Assembly (NCBI RefSeq): GCF_001422925.1
Contig: NZ_LMNI01000010.1
Span: 310,001-374,000 of the forward strand
Source of the DNA: Microbacterium sp. Leaf288
GTDB lineage: Bacteria; Actinomycetota; Actinomycetes; Actinomycetales; Microbacteriaceae
Direction of reading: 5' to 3'
Length of the DNA: 64,000 nt
Part shown: positions 7,398-22,867 of the stretch, in pieces
Layout: every line of letters starts with the position of its first letter
Numbering within the stretch: position 1 is the first letter of the stretch
Notes under the pieces: generated by a model
Databases searched by the model: none
Seen by the model: the letters and a program-made list of their open reading frames with translations, nothing else
What the model was told of the DNA's origin: nothing
Position numbers and translations under genes: made by a program

Positions 7398-8846
7398 TCA
7401 GTCCCGTGTCTTGTAGATCGGCGCCTTGCCGTGCACCGCGTCGCCCACCTTGTGGATGCGGATGTCGTTCGTCGAGCCGATGATTCCGGGAGGGGATCCC
7501 GAGATCACGACGACCTTGTCGCCGACCTTCGCGAGGTCGTTCGACAGCAGGTAGTCGTCGACCTGGATGAACATCAGGTCGGTGTGCGCGACGTGCTCGA
7601 CGAGCGTCGACTGCACACCCCACGTCAGCGCCATCCGGCGGCGGATCGCCGGCTCGGGCGCGAACCCGATCATGGGGATGCGGGGACGCAGGCGAGACAT
7701 GCGGCGAGCGGTATCGCCCGACTCGGTGAAGATGCAGAGGAACTTCGCGTCGACGAACTCGGCGACCTCCATGGCCGCGAGCGTGATCGCGCCGCCCTGC
7801 GTGCGGGGCTTCGTCGTGAGCGGCTGGATGCGGTCCAGACCGTGCTCCTCGGTCGAGTCCACGATGCGCGCCATCGTCTCGACGACCACGACCGGGTACT
7901 TGCCGACGCTGGTCTCGCCCGAGAGCATGACCGCGTCCGCGCCGTCGAGGACGGCGTTGGCGACGTCGCTCGTCTCGGCGCGCGTGGGCACCGGGTTCTC
8001 GATCATCGACTCGAGCATCTGCGTCGCGACGATGACGGGCTTGGCCATGCGGCGGCAGAGCTCGACGGCGCGCTTCTGCACGATCGGCACCGCCTCGAGG
8101 GGCAGCTCGACGCCGAGGTCGCCGCGGGCGACCATGATGCCGTCGAAAGCGTCGATGATCTCCTCGAGGTTGTCGACGGCCTGCGGCTTCTCGATCTTGG
8201 CGATGACGGGCACGTGGCGCCCCTCCTCGGCCATGATCACGTGGACGCGCTGGACGTCCTTCGCGTCGCGCACGAACGACAGGGCGATGATGTCGGCGCC
8301 GGCGCGCAGACCCCAGCGGAGGTCGGCCTCGTCCTTCTCGGACAGCGCGGGGACGTTGACCGCGACGCCGGGCAGGTTGATGCCCTTGTTGTTCGAGACC
8401 GGGCCCGCGACGATCACCTTGGTGGTGACGACGGTGCCGTCGGTCTCGACGACCTCGACGCGGACCTTGCCGTCGTCGATGAGGAGGAAGTCACCCGGCT
8501 TGACGTCGTTCGGGAGGCCCTTGAACGTCGTGCCGACGATCTCCTTGGTGCCGAGGATGTCTTCCGTGGTGATCTTGAAGATGTCGCCGACCGCCAGTTC
8601 GTGCGGTCCGTTCTCGAACTTGCCGAGGCGGATCTTCGGACCCTGGAGGTCGACGAGGATCGCGACCGCCCGTCCGGCGTCGTCGGCGGCCTTGCGCACG
8701 TTGGCGAAGTTGTTGTCGTGGACCGAGTAGTCCCCGTGGCTCAGATTGAAGCGGGCGACGTCGACGCCGGCATCGATGATCGCGCGGACCATCTCATACG
8801 ACGACGTGGCGGGCCCCAGGGTGGCGACGATCTTGGCGCGTCTCAT
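7398..8846 (-). CDS. pyk: Pyruvate kinase
   Basis: Converts phosphoenolpyruvate and ADP to pyruvate and ATP, the last step of glycolysis. The 482 residues match the usual bacterial length. Recognisable parts are the N-terminal RRAKIVATLGPATSS, ARFNLSHGDYSVH, the metal/phosphate site VIAKIEKPQAVDN, GIMVARGDLGVELP, and the signature ATQMLESMIENPVPTRAETS followed by GADAVMLSGETSVGKYP. The C-terminal regulatory domain closes with VISGSPPGIIGSTNDIRIH. ATG at 8844-8846 follows GGAG on the minus strand. It lies 48 bases downstream of gltD in the same direction and ends at a good terminator, so it may close the his-trp-glt region. Confidence 0.97.
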   Translation of the reverse strand: MRRAKIVATLGPATSSYEMVRAIIDAGVDVARFNLSHGDYSVHDNNFANVRKAADDAGRAVAILVDLQGPKIRLGKFENGPHELAVGDIFKITTEDILGTKEIVGTTFKGLPNDVKPGDFLLIDDGKVRVEVVETDGTVVTTKVIVAGPVSNNKGINLPGVAVNVPALSEKDEADLRWGLRAGADIIALSFVRDAKDVQRVHVIMAEEGRHVPVIAKIEKPQAVDNLEEIIDAFDGIMVARGDLGVELPLEAVPIVQKRAVELCRRMAKPVIVATQMLESMIENPVPTRAETSDVANAVLDGADAVMLSGETSVGKYPVVVVETMARIVDSTEEHGLDRIQPLTTKPRTQGGAITLAAMEVAEFVDAKFLCIFTESGDTARRMSRLRPRIPMIGFAPEPAIRRRMALTWGVQSTLVEHVAHTDLMFIQVDDYLLSNDLAKVGDKVVVISGSPPGIIGSTNDIRIHKVGDAVHGKAPIYKTRD

Positions 8847-8894
8847 CCGTGGTTTTCTCCGGGTGGGTTGAAGGTGGCGAGTGCCTCGGCCAGC

Positions 8895-14961
<6,067 letters not shown>

Positions 14962-15036
14962 ACCTACCGTCCTCACGTTGATAGTCAAGATGGGACGACG
15001 TCGGCCCTGGGCGCGCTCTTCGGGGGGAGAGCTGCG

Positions 15037-16008
15037 TTACTTGGTGGCAGGAGTGCTTGTGGCGCTGACCCCTTCGGCTTCGGACGTCGGGGGTTCGCTG
15101 ACGTCGACGAAGTCGTCGGTCTCCTGAGATTGTACAGCCTGTCCGGCCTTCCACTCGCGGCCGGACACATAGGGCGACGGCTCCAGGCCGGGGTGGCGGC
15201 GCTTCTGCAGGAAGAAGATCACGAGACCGATCACCACGCCGAAGATGGCGGCCCAGACGTTGGTGCGCAGGCCCAGGAAGATGTCGCTCGGGTCGATGCG
15301 GATCGACTCCCACACGATGCGGCCCGCGCTGTACCAGACGAGGTACAGGCCGAAGAGGCGGCCCCACTGGAGCGTGAAGCGGCGACCCACCCACACGAGG
15401 AAGAGCACGCCGAGCGTGTTCCAGAGGACCTCGTAGAGGAACGTCGGGTGGTACAGGGTGCCCTCGGGCAGGCCGATCGGCCACGCGGGGTTCGGGTAGT
15501 CGATCTCGAGGCCCCACGGCACGTCGGTCGGAAGGCCGAACAGCTCCTGGTTGAACCAGTTGCCGAAGCGGCCGATCGCCTGTGCGAGGAGGAGACCCGG
15601 AGCGAGTGCGTCGGCGAAGGTCCAGAAGCGGATGCCGGTCCACCGGCAGCCGAGCCACGCACCGACGGCGCCGCCGATGAGCGCGCCGTAGATGGCGATG
15701 CCGCCCTCCCAGATGAAGAGGGCCGACCAGGGGTTCGCCCCCTCGCCGAAGTAGAAGTTCCAGTGCGTGAGCACGTGGTAGATGCGCGCCGTGATGATCG
15801 CGAGCGGGACGGCGAGCAGGGCGATGTCGATGACGACCCACGGCTCGGCGCCGCGCTTGGTGAGGCGGGCGTTGGTCCACAGCGTCGCGACGATGATGCC
15901 CGTGATGATGCACAGCGCGTAGATGTGGATCCGCAGGGGGCCGATGTCGAAGTAGCTGATCGACGGGCTCGGGATGCTGGCGACGACGCTCGCGGCGGCG
16001 TTGATCAT
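15037..16008 (-). CDS. lgt: Prolipoprotein diacylglyceryl transferase
   Basis: Membrane enzyme that moves diacylglycerol from phosphatidylglycerol to the lipobox cysteine of prelipoproteins, the first step of lipoprotein maturation. It has 323 residues and about seven membrane segments, with the Lgt signature AQAIGRFGNWFNQELFG (about 165-181) holding the key Arg and Asn/Glu residues. A charged, non-membrane C-terminal tail of about 55 residues (from KRRHPGLEPSPYV) is typical of actinobacterial Lgt. It lies between trpA and gltB in the same direction, the usual actinobacterial order trpCBA-lgt. Confidence 0.95.
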   Translation of the reverse strand: MINAAASVVASIPSPSISYFDIGPLRIHIYALCIITGIIVATLWTNARLTKRGAEPWVVIDIALLAVPLAIITARIYHVLTHWNFYFGEGANPWSALFIWEGGIAIYGALIGGAVGAWLGCRWTGIRFWTFADALAPGLLLAQAIGRFGNWFNQELFGLPTDVPWGLEIDYPNPAWPIGLPEGTLYHPTFLYEVLWNTLGVLFLVWVGRRFTLQWGRLFGLYLVWYSAGRIVWESIRIDPSDIFLGLRTNVWAAIFGVVIGLVIFFLQKRRHPGLEPSPYVSGREWKAGQAVQSQETDDFVDVSEPPTSEAEGVSATSTPATK

Positions 16009-16073
16009 GGGAGAACCGTGTCCTTGCTGGATCCGTGCTGGGGGTGGCGGCGGTGGACGCCGACCTCAGAAGT

Positions 16074-16868
16074 CTAGTTCGCGCCGCGGGCGGTGCCTGC
16101 GGCGAGGCTCTGCGCGGTCTCGGCGAGCCCCTCGAGGCCGCCATCGCGCAGCGCGCGCACGAGCGCCGTGCCGACGATCGCGCCGTCGGCGTACTCGAGT
16201 ACGCCGCCGACCTGCTCGGCGTTCGAGATGCCGATGCCGACGCACGCGTGCTCGACCCCGTGCTCGCGCAGGCGGGCGACGAGGGTGCGGGCCGCAGCAT
16301 CCAACTGCGCGCGCTCCCCCGTGATGCCCATGGTCGAGACGGTGTAGACGAAGCCGGTGGAGTTCTGTGCGATGAGCTCCAGCCGCTCGTCCGTCGAAGT
16401 CGGCGCGGCGAGGAACACCCGGTCGAGGCCGGTGCGCTCACTGGCGGCGATCCACTCCGGCGCCGCCTCCGGCGTGATGTCGGGCGTGATGAGACCTGCG
16501 CCCCCGGCGGCGAGCAAGTCATCGGCGTAGCGGTCGACGCCGTACTGCAGCACGGGGTTCCAGTACGTCATGACGAGCACGGGCACGTCGACGCGGCGCG
16601 TGATCTCGCGCACCGCCGTGAACGTGTCGCGCAGGCGGAAGCCGCCGGCGAGGGCTGCCTGGGTGGCCTCCTGGATGACCGTGCCGTCCATCACGGGGTC
16701 CGAGTACGGCGGGCCGAGCTCGAGGATGTCGGCGCCGTTCTCGGCCAGCGCGACCGCCGCGTCGATGCTCGTCTGGAGGTCGGGGAAGCCGAGCGGCAGG
16801 TAGCCGACGAACGCCCCGCGTCCCGCGGCACGGGCGGCGTCGATCGCGGCGGCGACGCGTGAGGTCAC
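16074..16868 (-). CDS. trpA: Tryptophan synthase alpha subunit
   Basis: Cleaves indole-3-glycerol phosphate to indole and glyceraldehyde 3-phosphate and channels indole to TrpB. It is 264 residues with the TrpA pattern [15 protein letters not shown], the catalytic Glu in [17 protein letters not shown] (about 45-61, including the catalytic Asp), [10 protein letters not shown] and [10 protein letters not shown] for the phosphate site. The GTG at 16866-16868 overlaps the trpB TGA (GTGA), giving coupled translation and the equal output expected for the alpha-2 beta-2 complex. A longer reading upstream lies inside trpB and is not used. Confidence 0.96.
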   Translation of the reverse strand: MTSRVAAAIDAARAAGRGAFVGYLPLGFPDLQTSIDAAVALAENGADILELGPPYSDPVMDGTVIQEATQAALAGGFRLRDTFTAVREITRRVDVPVLVMTYWNPVLQYGVDRYADDLLAAGGAGLITPDITPEAAPEWIAASERTGLDRVFLAAPTSTDERLELIAQNSTGFVYTVSTMGITGERAQLDAAARTLVARLREHGVEHACVGIGISNAEQVGGVLEYADGAIVGTALVRALRDGGLEGLAETAQSLAAGTARGAN

Positions 16869-18130
16869 AGCTTCTCCCCCTCGCCGTGTGCGGCGTCGTC
16901 GTGCGGCGCGGAGGCGGCGGCCGCGGCATCCGCGCCGTCGTCGTACAGCTGGAAGTACCGTGCCGCGGTGTCCATGTCCTTGTCGCCGCGGCCCGAGAGG
17001 CACACCGCGAGGATCGCGTCGGGGCCGAGCTCGCGGCCGATGCGCAGCGCCCCGGCGAGGGCGTGGGCCGACTCGATGGCGGGGATGATGCCCTCCGTCT
17101 GGGAGAGCAGACGCAGCGCCTGCATCGCCTCGTCGTCGGTCGCGGGGATGTACTCGGCGCGGCCGATCGAGGCGAGCCACGCGTGCTCCGGGCCGACGCC
17201 CGGGTAGTCGAGACCCGCCGAGATCGAGTGCGATTCGATCGTCTGGCCGTCCTCGTCCTGCAGCACGAAGGTCTTCGCGCCGTGCAGCACACCGGGGCGG
17301 CCGCGCTCGATCGACGCGGCATGCCGCGGCGTGTCGACGCCGTCGCCGGCGGCCTCGACGCCGTAGAGCCTGACGCCCTCGTCGTCGAGGAACGCGTCGA
17401 ACATGCCGATGGCGTTCGAGCCGCCGCCGACGCACGCGAGGACGGCGTCGGGCAGGCTCCCCGCCTGTTCGAGGAGCTGTGCGCGCGCCTCCTCCGAGAT
17501 GACCTTCTGGAAGTCGCGGACCATCGCGGGGAACGGGTGGGGCCCTGCGGCCGTGCCGAAGATGTAGTTGGTCGTCTCGACGCTCGCGACCCAGTCGCGG
17601 TAGGCGTCGTTGATGGCGTCCTTGAGGGTGCGCGAGCCGGTCGTGACGGGGATCACCTCGGCGCCGAGCAGGCGCATGCGGGCGACGTTGAGCGCCTGGC
17701 GCTCCGTGTCGACCTCGCCCATGTAGATCGTGCACTCGAAGCCGAAGAGCGCCGCAGCTGTCGCGGTCGCGACGCCGTGCTGGCCCGCGCCCGTCTCGGC
17801 GATGACGCGCGTCTTGCCGAGGCGCTGGGTGAGCAGCGCCTGGCCGAGCACGTTGTTGATCTTGTGCGAGCCGGTGTGGTTGAGGTCCTCGCGCTTGAGG
17901 AAGACACGGGCGCCGCCGGCGTGCTCGGCGAACCGGGCGACCTCGGTGATCGGCGACGGGCGGCCGGCGTACGAGTGCAGCAGCCGAACGAACTCGGCCT
18001 GGAAGGCCGGGTCGGCCTTCGCCGCCTCGTACTCGGCCGTCAGCTCGTCGATCGCGGCGATGAGAGACTCGGGCATGTACCGCCCGCCGAACTCGCCGAA
18101 CAGCGGCCCGGGAGCCTCACGAAGACTCAT
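16865..18130 (-). CDS. trpB: Tryptophan synthase beta subunit
   Basis: PLP enzyme that condenses indole with serine to make tryptophan. It has 421 residues. The PLP-lysine is in [16 protein letters not shown] (about 93-108), the glycine-rich phosphate cradle is [10 protein letters not shown], and the N-terminal [13 protein letters not shown] is typical of TrpB1. The C-terminus carries an alanine/aspartate-rich tail ([16 protein letters not shown]) that is longer than in most TrpB and probably disordered. The ATG at 18128-18130 overlaps the trpC stop (ATGA). Confidence 0.97.
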   Translation of the reverse strand: MSLREAPGPLFGEFGGRYMPESLIAAIDELTAEYEAAKADPAFQAEFVRLLHSYAGRPSPITEVARFAEHAGGARVFLKREDLNHTGSHKINNVLGQALLTQRLGKTRVIAETGAGQHGVATATAAALFGFECTIYMGEVDTERQALNVARMRLLGAEVIPVTTGSRTLKDAINDAYRDWVASVETTNYIFGTAAGPHPFPAMVRDFQKVISEEARAQLLEQAGSLPDAVLACVGGGSNAIGMFDAFLDDEGVRLYGVEAAGDGVDTPRHAASIERGRPGVLHGAKTFVLQDEDGQTIESHSISAGLDYPGVGPEHAWLASIGRAEYIPATDDEAMQALRLLSQTEGIIPAIESAHALAGALRIGRELGPDAILAVCLSGRGDKDMDTAARYFQLYDDGADAAAAASAPHDDAAHGEGEKL

Positions 18131-18903
18131 GCGCCTGCCTCCAGGAATGCGCGCAGGGTGGATACGGGGTCGTTCGTGACCAGCGCCTCGCCCACCAGCA
18201 CCACGTCTGCACCGTCGCGGCGGTAGTGGGCGACGTCGTCGGGCGCCAGCACGGCCGATTCGGCGATCTTGATGGCGCCCTCCGGGATGCGCTCGGCGAG
18301 GCGGCCGAAGAGGTCGCGGTCGAGCTGGAAGGTCGACAGGTCGCGCGCGTTGACGCCGATGAGCTGCGCCCCGAGGTCCACGGCGCGGTCGACCTCGTCG
18401 GCCGAGTGCGTCTCGACCAGCGCCGTCATGCCCAGTTCACGCGTGAATGCGTACAGGCGGGCGAGCACGTCCTGGTCGAGCGCGGCGACGATGAGGAGAG
18501 CCAGGTCGGCACCCGAGGCGCGGGCCTCGAGGAGCTGGTACTCGGTCGCGATGAAGTCCTTGCGCAGCACCGGCAGCGTGACCGCGGCCTTCACGGCCTC
18601 GAGGTCGGCGAGGCTGCCCTTGAACTTGCGGCCCTCGGTCAGGACGGAGATCGCCGACGCGCCGCCCTCTTCGTACCGACGGGCCTGGAGCGCCGGATCC
18701 GGGATGGCGGCGAGGTCGCCGCGCGACGGGCTCGCACGCTTGACCTCGGCGATGATCTTGACGCGGTCGGACGGGGCGAGCGCGGCGAGGACGTCGAGAG
18801 CGGGACGCTGCGCCAGGGCTGCGGACTCGACCTCTGCCAGGGGATGCCGCGAGGCGCGTGCCTCCGCATCCTCCACCGCGCCGGCCGTGAGGTCGGCGAG
18901 CAT
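18127..18903 (-). CDS. trpC: Indole-3-glycerol phosphate synthase
   Basis: Closes the indole ring from carboxyphenylaminodeoxyribulose 5-phosphate. It is a 258-residue TIM barrel with the TrpC motifs [15 protein letters not shown] (about 50-64), [23 protein letters not shown] and [13 protein letters not shown]. The ATG at 18901-18903 gives the usual TrpC start MLADL and lies 2 bases past the stop of the HGxxPAAW gene. An in-frame extension upstream would overlap that gene. The stop overlaps trpB. trpE and trpD are not in the window. Confidence 0.96.
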   Translation of the reverse strand: MLADLTAGAVEDAEARASRHPLAEVESAALAQRPALDVLAALAPSDRVKIIAEVKRASPSRGDLAAIPDPALQARRYEEGGASAISVLTEGRKFKGSLADLEAVKAAVTLPVLRKDFIATEYQLLEARASGADLALLIVAALDQDVLARLYAFTRELGMTALVETHSADEVDRAVDLGAQLIGVNARDLSTFQLDRDLFGRLAERIPEGAIKIAESAVLAPDDVAHYRRDGADVVLVGEALVTNDPVSTLRAFLEAGA

Positions 18904-18905
18904 GC

Positions 18906-19136
18906 TCAGTGCTCTTTCGCCGCGACCTTGGAGCCGCCCACGCCGTAGCCGGCGCGCTTCATGACCCACCCCACGAGGAGTCCGATGACCAGGAGGCCGG
19001 CTGACGCCCAGACGAAGATCGGCATGTCGAGGAAGAAGAAGAAGGTGCCGATCGAGACCGCGATGAGCATGATCACGACGGCCGTCCAGGCTGCGGGCGA
19101 GTGTCCGTGGCCGGGGTCGCCGATGTTGTTGCTCAT
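18906..19136 (-). CDS. HGxxPAAW family small membrane protein
   Basis: A 76-residue protein with two membrane helices (AAWTAVVIMLIAVSIGTFFF and VWASAGLLVIGLLVGWVM). The N-terminal HGHSPAAW motif (about 10-17) names this actinobacterial family. Members sit almost always next to trpC and the Trp-associated membrane protein, so a part in tryptophan metabolism or transport is suspected but unproven. The ATG at 19134-19136 follows a clear GAGGAGA ribosome-binding site. It is the third gene of the trp segment and is spaced 2 bases from trpC. Confidence 0.9.
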   Translation of the reverse strand: MSNNIGDPGHGHSPAAWTAVVIMLIAVSIGTFFFFLDMPIFVWASAGLLVIGLLVGWVMKRAGYGVGGSKVAAKEH

Positions 19137-19182
19137 GGATATCTCCTCGTGAAACCTGGGCGGGATGCCGCCAGTCTAGCGG

Positions 19183-19818
19183 TCAGGCGGTCGGATCCTC
19201 GCCACGCGACAGGTCGTCCCAGTCGTCGATGGCGCGCGATCCGGCAGCGTCGTGGGGGCGCGGGCCGTCACCGGCGCGCGCGGGGGAACCGGTGGCCGGG
19301 GCGGCCTTCGCGGCCTCGTCCGTGCGGTAGCGGCGACCGGTGCGAGACCAGGAGTGCGCTGTTGCGAGCACGAACACGCCGGCCGCGATCAGCACCACCC
19401 AGACGACCAGCGTCACCGCCGGCCACGCGGTCGCCTCGATGGACGCGACGAGCTTCGCGACGGAGGTCTCCCCCGCGATGCCGGTGGATTCGGTGACGAC
19501 GGAGGCGACGGCGGAGACCGGGTGCTCGAACACGACGCGGGCGGTCAGCCACGCGAGGACGGCGCCGATGAAGAACGCCAGTGCGCCGAAGACGTAGCGC
19601 AGCACCAGCCCGACGATCGACAGCGCGGCCCCCAGGGCCAGCACCGCGAGGCTGAGCGGCGCGAGCACCGGGACTGCGGAGGCGCCGGGCACCTCGAGCG
19701 TGTGGTGGGCGGCGTCCTGGAGCTCGACCGTCAGCCACGTCTGGGTCGACGAGATCACGCCCAGCGCCCCGCACAGCACCGCCACGACGACCGAGACGAG
19801 TCGCGCCCTGCGGATCAC
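19183..19818 (-). CDS. Trp biosynthesis-associated membrane protein (TIGR02234-like)
   Basis: A 211-residue protein with four predicted membrane segments: [55 protein letters not shown] and [21 protein letters not shown]. It ends in a hydrophilic tail with [12 protein letters not shown]. The order, size and position match the TIGR02234 family found in actinobacterial trp operons; function unknown. The GTG at 19816-19818 overlaps the hisI stop (GTGA), so it is coupled directly to hisI. In many relatives trpE would be expected at this junction, and its absence is notable. Confidence 0.85.
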   Translation of the reverse strand: MIRRARLVSVVVAVLCGALGVISSTQTWLTVELQDAAHHTLEVPGASAVPVLAPLSLAVLALGAALSIVGLVLRYVFGALAFFIGAVLAWLTARVVFEHPVSAVASVVTESTGIAGETSVAKLVASIEATAWPAVTLVVWVVLIAAGVFVLATAHSWSRTGRRYRTDEAAKAAPATGSPARAGDGPRPHDAAGSRAIDDWDDLSRGEDPTA

Positions 19819-20180
19819 GCGTCCGGCTCCGGACCGCGGACGGCCCCGAGGTCGCGGCCGTCGAAGCATGTGCGGGTGCCGGTGTGGCACGCCGCCCCGA
19901 TCTGCTCGACCTCGACGAGGATCGTGTCGCCGTCGCAGTCGAGGCTCGCTCCGCGGACCAGCTGGATGTGGCCGGACGTGTCGCCCTTGCGCCAGTACTC
20001 CTGCCGGGAGCGCGACCAGAAGGTGACGCGGCCCTCGGTGAGCGTGCGACGCAGGGCCTCGGCATCCATCCATCCGAGCATGAGCACCTCGCGGGTGTCC
20101 CACTGCTGGATGACTGCGGCGACCAGGCCATCGGCGGTGAATCTCACGCGCGCGATGCGCTCGTCGAGCGTCTCGGTCAT
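19815..20180 (-). CDS. hisI: Phosphoribosyl-AMP cyclohydrolase
   Basis: Opens the adenine ring of PR-AMP in histidine synthesis (third step). It is a stand-alone 121-residue cyclohydrolase with the motifs [32 protein letters not shown] and the metal-binding cysteines in [20 protein letters not shown] and RTCF. The pyrophosphohydrolase activity is on the separate hisE gene 1.7 kb upstream in the same operon. The ATG at 20178-20180 overlaps the hisF stop (ATGA). Confidence 0.96.
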   Translation of the reverse strand: MTETLDERIARVRFTADGLVAAVIQQWDTREVLMLGWMDAEALRRTLTEGRVTFWSRSRQEYWRKGDTSGHIQLVRGASLDCDGDTILVEVEQIGAACHTGTRTCFDGRDLGAVRGPEPDA

Positions 20181-20950
20181 GCGGCCACCTCCCGGACGGC
20201 GATACCCTCGGCGCGCATGGCGGCCTTCACGTCGCCGACCGTGAGCTGCCCGGAGTGGAAGACGGATGCGGCGAGCACGGCGTCCGCGCCGGCCTCGATG
20301 GCGGGGCCGAAGTCCTCGGCGCGGCCGGCGCCGCCCGACGCGATGACGGGGACGCTCGCCACCTCGCGCATCAGGGAGACGAGCTCGAGGTCGAAGCCCT
20401 GCTTGGTGCCGTCGGCGTCGATCGAGTTCACGAGGAGCTCCCCCGCACCGCGTTCGATCGCCTCGCGCGCCCACTCGAGCGCGTCGAGGGTCGTCTCGGT
20501 GCGGCCGCCGTGCGTGGTGACGACGAAGCCGGACTCGGTCGCCGGCGAGCGCTTGACGTCGAGCGACAGCACGAGCACCTGAGCACCGAACCGGTCGGCG
20601 ATCTCGTCCAGGAGCGGCGGGCGGGCGATCGCCGCGGAGTTCACGCCGATCTTGTCGGCGCCGACCGACAGCAGGCGGGCGACGTCGTCGGCCGAGCGGA
20701 CTCCCCCGCCCACGGTGAGCGGGATGAAGACCTCTTCGGCGGTGCGCCGGACGACGTCGTAGGTCGTCGAGCGCTCGTCGACCGTCGCGGTGACGTCGAG
20801 GAAGGTGATCTCGTCGGCGCCCTGGCGGAAGTACTCCCGTGCGAGCTCGACCGGGTCTCCCATGTCGCGCAGGTTCTGGAAGTTCACACCCTTGACGACG
20901 CGCCCTGCGGCGACGTCGAGGCACGGGATGACGCGGCAGACCAGGCTCAT
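20177..20950 (-). CDS. hisF: Imidazole glycerol phosphate synthase subunit HisF
   Basis: Cyclase subunit that joins ammonia from HisH to PRFAR, giving imidazole glycerol phosphate and AICAR. It is a 257-residue barrel starting [20 protein letters not shown], with the catalytic Asp in PCLDV, the second Asp in [11 protein letters not shown], and the phosphate loops [11 protein letters not shown] and [12 protein letters not shown]. The ATG at 20948-20950 was chosen over an upstream in-frame reading because it gives the family-typical N-terminus. hisG's stop overlaps it by one base (TGATG). hisH and hisA are not in the window. Confidence 0.97.
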   Translation of the reverse strand: MSLVCRVIPCLDVAAGRVVKGVNFQNLRDMGDPVELAREYFRQGADEITFLDVTATVDERSTTYDVVRRTAEEVFIPLTVGGGVRSADDVARLLSVGADKIGVNSAAIARPPLLDEIADRFGAQVLVLSLDVKRSPATESGFVVTTHGGRTETTLDALEWAREAIERGAGELLVNSIDADGTKQGFDLELVSLMREVASVPVIASGGAGRAEDFGPAIEAGADAVLAASVFHSGQLTVGDVKAAMRAEGIAVREVAA

Positions 20951-21792
20951 CAGAGTCTCGCGTTGTGGATCGCGGTGACGAGGATCGCGCGGGCGCCGAT
21001 CGCGTACAGCGCGTCCATCACGTTGTTGACCCCCTTGCGTGGTGCCATCACCCGAACCGCCACCCATGCGGGATCGCGCAGCGGTGAGATCGTGGGCGAC
21101 TCGATGCCCGGGGCGATCGCGACGGCCTGGTCGACCAAGTCGGCAGGGAGGTCGTAGTCCACGAGCACGTACTGACGCGCCACGAGGACTCCGCGCAGTC
21201 GACGCAGAAGCGTGTCGGTGCCGGGGACGTCCGAGGGCCCGGCGATCAGCACCGCCTCGGAGCGCAGGATCGGCGGGCCGAACACCTCGAGGCCGGCCTG
21301 ACGCAGCGTCGTGCCGGTCTCGACCACATCGGCGACCGCGTCGGCGACACCGAGGCGCACCGCGGATTCCACGGCGCCGTCCAGCGGCACCAGATCCACC
21401 GCGATCCCGCGCTCGTCGAGGAAGGCGTCGACGAGCCCCGGATAAGACGTCGCGATGCGCTTGCCCTCGAGGTGCTCCACCTCGGTCAGCGTCCCCGTCG
21501 GGGCGGCGAAGCGGAAGGTCGATCCTGCGAAGCCCAGGGCTTCGATCTCGCGGGCGCCGGGCATACGGGCGTCCAGCAGCAGATCGCGCCCGGTGATCCC
21601 GACGTCGAGGGCGCCGGATCCGACGTAGGTCGCGATGTCCTTGGGGCGCAGGTAGAAGAACTCGACCTCGTTCTGAGGGTCGATGATGTGCAGGTCTTTG
21701 CTGTCGCGACGGCCGGTGTATCCGGCCTCGCTCAGCATCTCGGCAGCGGTCTCGGCGAGCGAGCCCTTGTTCGGCACGGCGATTCGCAGCAT
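20950..21792 (-). CDS. hisG: ATP phosphoribosyltransferase (long form)
   Basis: First and feedback-controlled enzyme of histidine synthesis. The 280 residues fit the long HisG form, which carries its own C-terminal histidine-binding domain and needs no HisZ. It begins [19 protein letters not shown] and has [12 protein letters not shown] and the PRPP loop [20 protein letters not shown]. The regulatory part includes [19 protein letters not shown] near the end. It lies 43 bases after hisE and overlaps hisF by one base. Repression or attenuation signals were not found upstream. Confidence 0.96.
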   Translation of the reverse strand: MLRIAVPNKGSLAETAAEMLSEAGYTGRRDSKDLHIIDPQNEVEFFYLRPKDIATYVGSGALDVGITGRDLLLDARMPGAREIEALGFAGSTFRFAAPTGTLTEVEHLEGKRIATSYPGLVDAFLDERGIAVDLVPLDGAVESAVRLGVADAVADVVETGTTLRQAGLEVFGPPILRSEAVLIAGPSDVPGTDTLLRRLRGVLVARQYVLVDYDLPADLVDQAVAIAPGIESPTISPLRDPAWVAVRVMAPRKGVNNVMDALYAIGARAILVTAIHNARL

Positions 21793-21835
21793 GGCAGCGG
21801 GGCTTTCGGGTTCGAGGACGGGTGGGGACGCGCGC

Positions 21836-22099
21836 TCAGAGATGTCGGTAGACGTCTTCGAGGCTCAGCCCCTTCGCGAGCATCAGCACCTGCAGGTGGT
21901 ACAGCAGCTGCGAGATCTCCTCGGCGGCGGCATCCGTCGATTCGTACTCGGCCGCCATCCAGACCTCGGCCGCCTCCTCCACGATCTTCTTGCCGATCGC
22001 GTGGACGCCCGCGTCCAGCTGTGCGACGGTTCCCGATCCCTCGGGGCGCTCAGCCGCTTTCGCGGCGAGCTCGGCGTACAGCGTGTCGAACGTCTTCAC
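21836..22099 (-). CDS. hisE: Phosphoribosyl-ATP pyrophosphatase
   Basis: Removes pyrophosphate from PR-ATP (second step of histidine synthesis). It is an 87-residue all-helical protein with the MazG-like metal motif [14 protein letters not shown] (about 36-49) and [19 protein letters not shown]. An ATG sits one codon further up (22102). A -10-like TACCCT box (22106-22111, minus strand) ends exactly 6 bases before the GTG at 22099, and there is no ribosome-binding site. A leaderless start at the GTG, giving MKTFDTLY, is therefore preferred. It is first in the his-trp operon, so the promoter for hisEGFI probably lies here. Confidence 0.94.
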   Translation of the reverse strand: MKTFDTLYAELAAKAAERPEGSGTVAQLDAGVHAIGKKIVEEAAEVWMAAEYESTDAAAEEISQLLYHLQVLMLAKGLSLEDVYRHL

Positions 22100-22151
22100 C
22101 ATGCCAGGGTATCGAACCGAGCGGATGCCTCGGCGCCGCGTGACACGACGC

Positions 22152-22847
22152 TCAGTGGATGTGGTGCTCGGCGGCGGACGCGCGAAGGCCCGCGATGGCG
22201 TTCGACGGGTCGCTCGCGCCGAACACGGCGGAGCCCGCGACGAACGTGTCGGCGCCCGCCTCGGCGGCCTGCGCGATCGTCGACTCGCCGATGCCGCCGT
22301 CGACCTGGAGCCACACCGACGATCCGCGCCGGCCGGCCTCATCGGCCAGGCGACGGAGCTTCGGCATGGTCTCGGGCATGAACGACTGGCCGCCGAAGCC
22401 GGGCTCGACGGTCATCACGAGGATCTGGTCGAAATCGTCGAGGAGGTCGAACAGGCCCTCAACAGGGGTCGCGGGCTTGACCGCGACCCCGGCGCGCGCG
22501 CCGATCTCGCGCAGCCGCCGGGCGAGCGCGACCGGCTCGGTCGCCGCCTCGAGGTGGAACGTGACGGATGCCGCACCGAGCTCGGCGTACCCGGGGGCCC
22601 AGCGGTCGGGGTCGGAGATCATGAGGTGCACGTCGAGGGGCACGGGGCTCGTCGCCTGGATGCGCTCGACCATCTGCGGGCCGAACGTCAGATTGGGCAC
22701 GAAGTGGTTGTCCATGACGTCGACGTGGACGAAGTCCGCCGTCGCGATGCGCGCGAGCTCGGCCTGCATGTTCACGAAGTCGGCGGCGAGGATGCTGGGA
22801 TTGATGCGGATGCCCCTCTGGCGGGCGGCGTCGTCGATCGGTGGCAC
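22152..22847 (-). CDS. rpe: Ribulose-phosphate 3-epimerase
   Basis: Interconverts ribulose 5-phosphate and xylulose 5-phosphate in the pentose phosphate pathway. It is a 231-residue barrel with [17 protein letters not shown], the metal-site [43 protein letters not shown] and [10 protein letters not shown]. The GTG at 22845-22847 is the only start compatible with the reading frame near the promoter. A CATAAT box (22854-22859 on the minus strand) lies 6 bases upstream, so the mRNA is probably leaderless. It is divergent from the glutaminase gene with only 20 bases between start codons. Confidence 0.96.
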   Translation of the reverse strand: MPPIDDAARQRGIRINPSILAADFVNMQAELARIATADFVHVDVMDNHFVPNLTFGPQMVERIQATSPVPLDVHLMISDPDRWAPGYAELGAASVTFHLEAATEPVALARRLREIGARAGVAVKPATPVEGLFDLLDDFDQILVMTVEPGFGGQSFMPETMPKLRRLADEAGRRGSSVWLQVDGGIGESTIAQAAEAGADTFVAGSAVFGASDPSNAIAGLRASAAEHHIH

Positions 22848-22853
22848 GCGTCC

Positions 22854-22861
22854 ATTATGGT
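22854..22861. promoter_or_regulatory. Overlapping divergent -10 elements (rpe / glutaminase)
   Basis: In eight bases there is a minus-strand CATAAT (22854-22859) and a plus-strand TATGGT (22856-22861). Each lies exactly 6 bases before a GTG start codon (22847 minus, 22868 plus). Neither gene has a Shine-Dalgarno sequence, so both are read as leaderless transcripts from one shared, nearly symmetrical promoter. No good -35 box is visible on either side. Confidence 0.6.
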
Positions 22862-22867
22862 CGAGCC

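Noticed and set aside
14962..14988. TTG at 14986-14988 as the gltB start
   Set aside because: The TTG is the first half of TTGACT, a likely -35 box, and a TTG start is rare; the ATG at 14961 fits better.
16009..16073. Attenuator or leader peptide associated with trp genes
   Set aside because: No short frame with tandem Trp codons was seen here or upstream of trpC.
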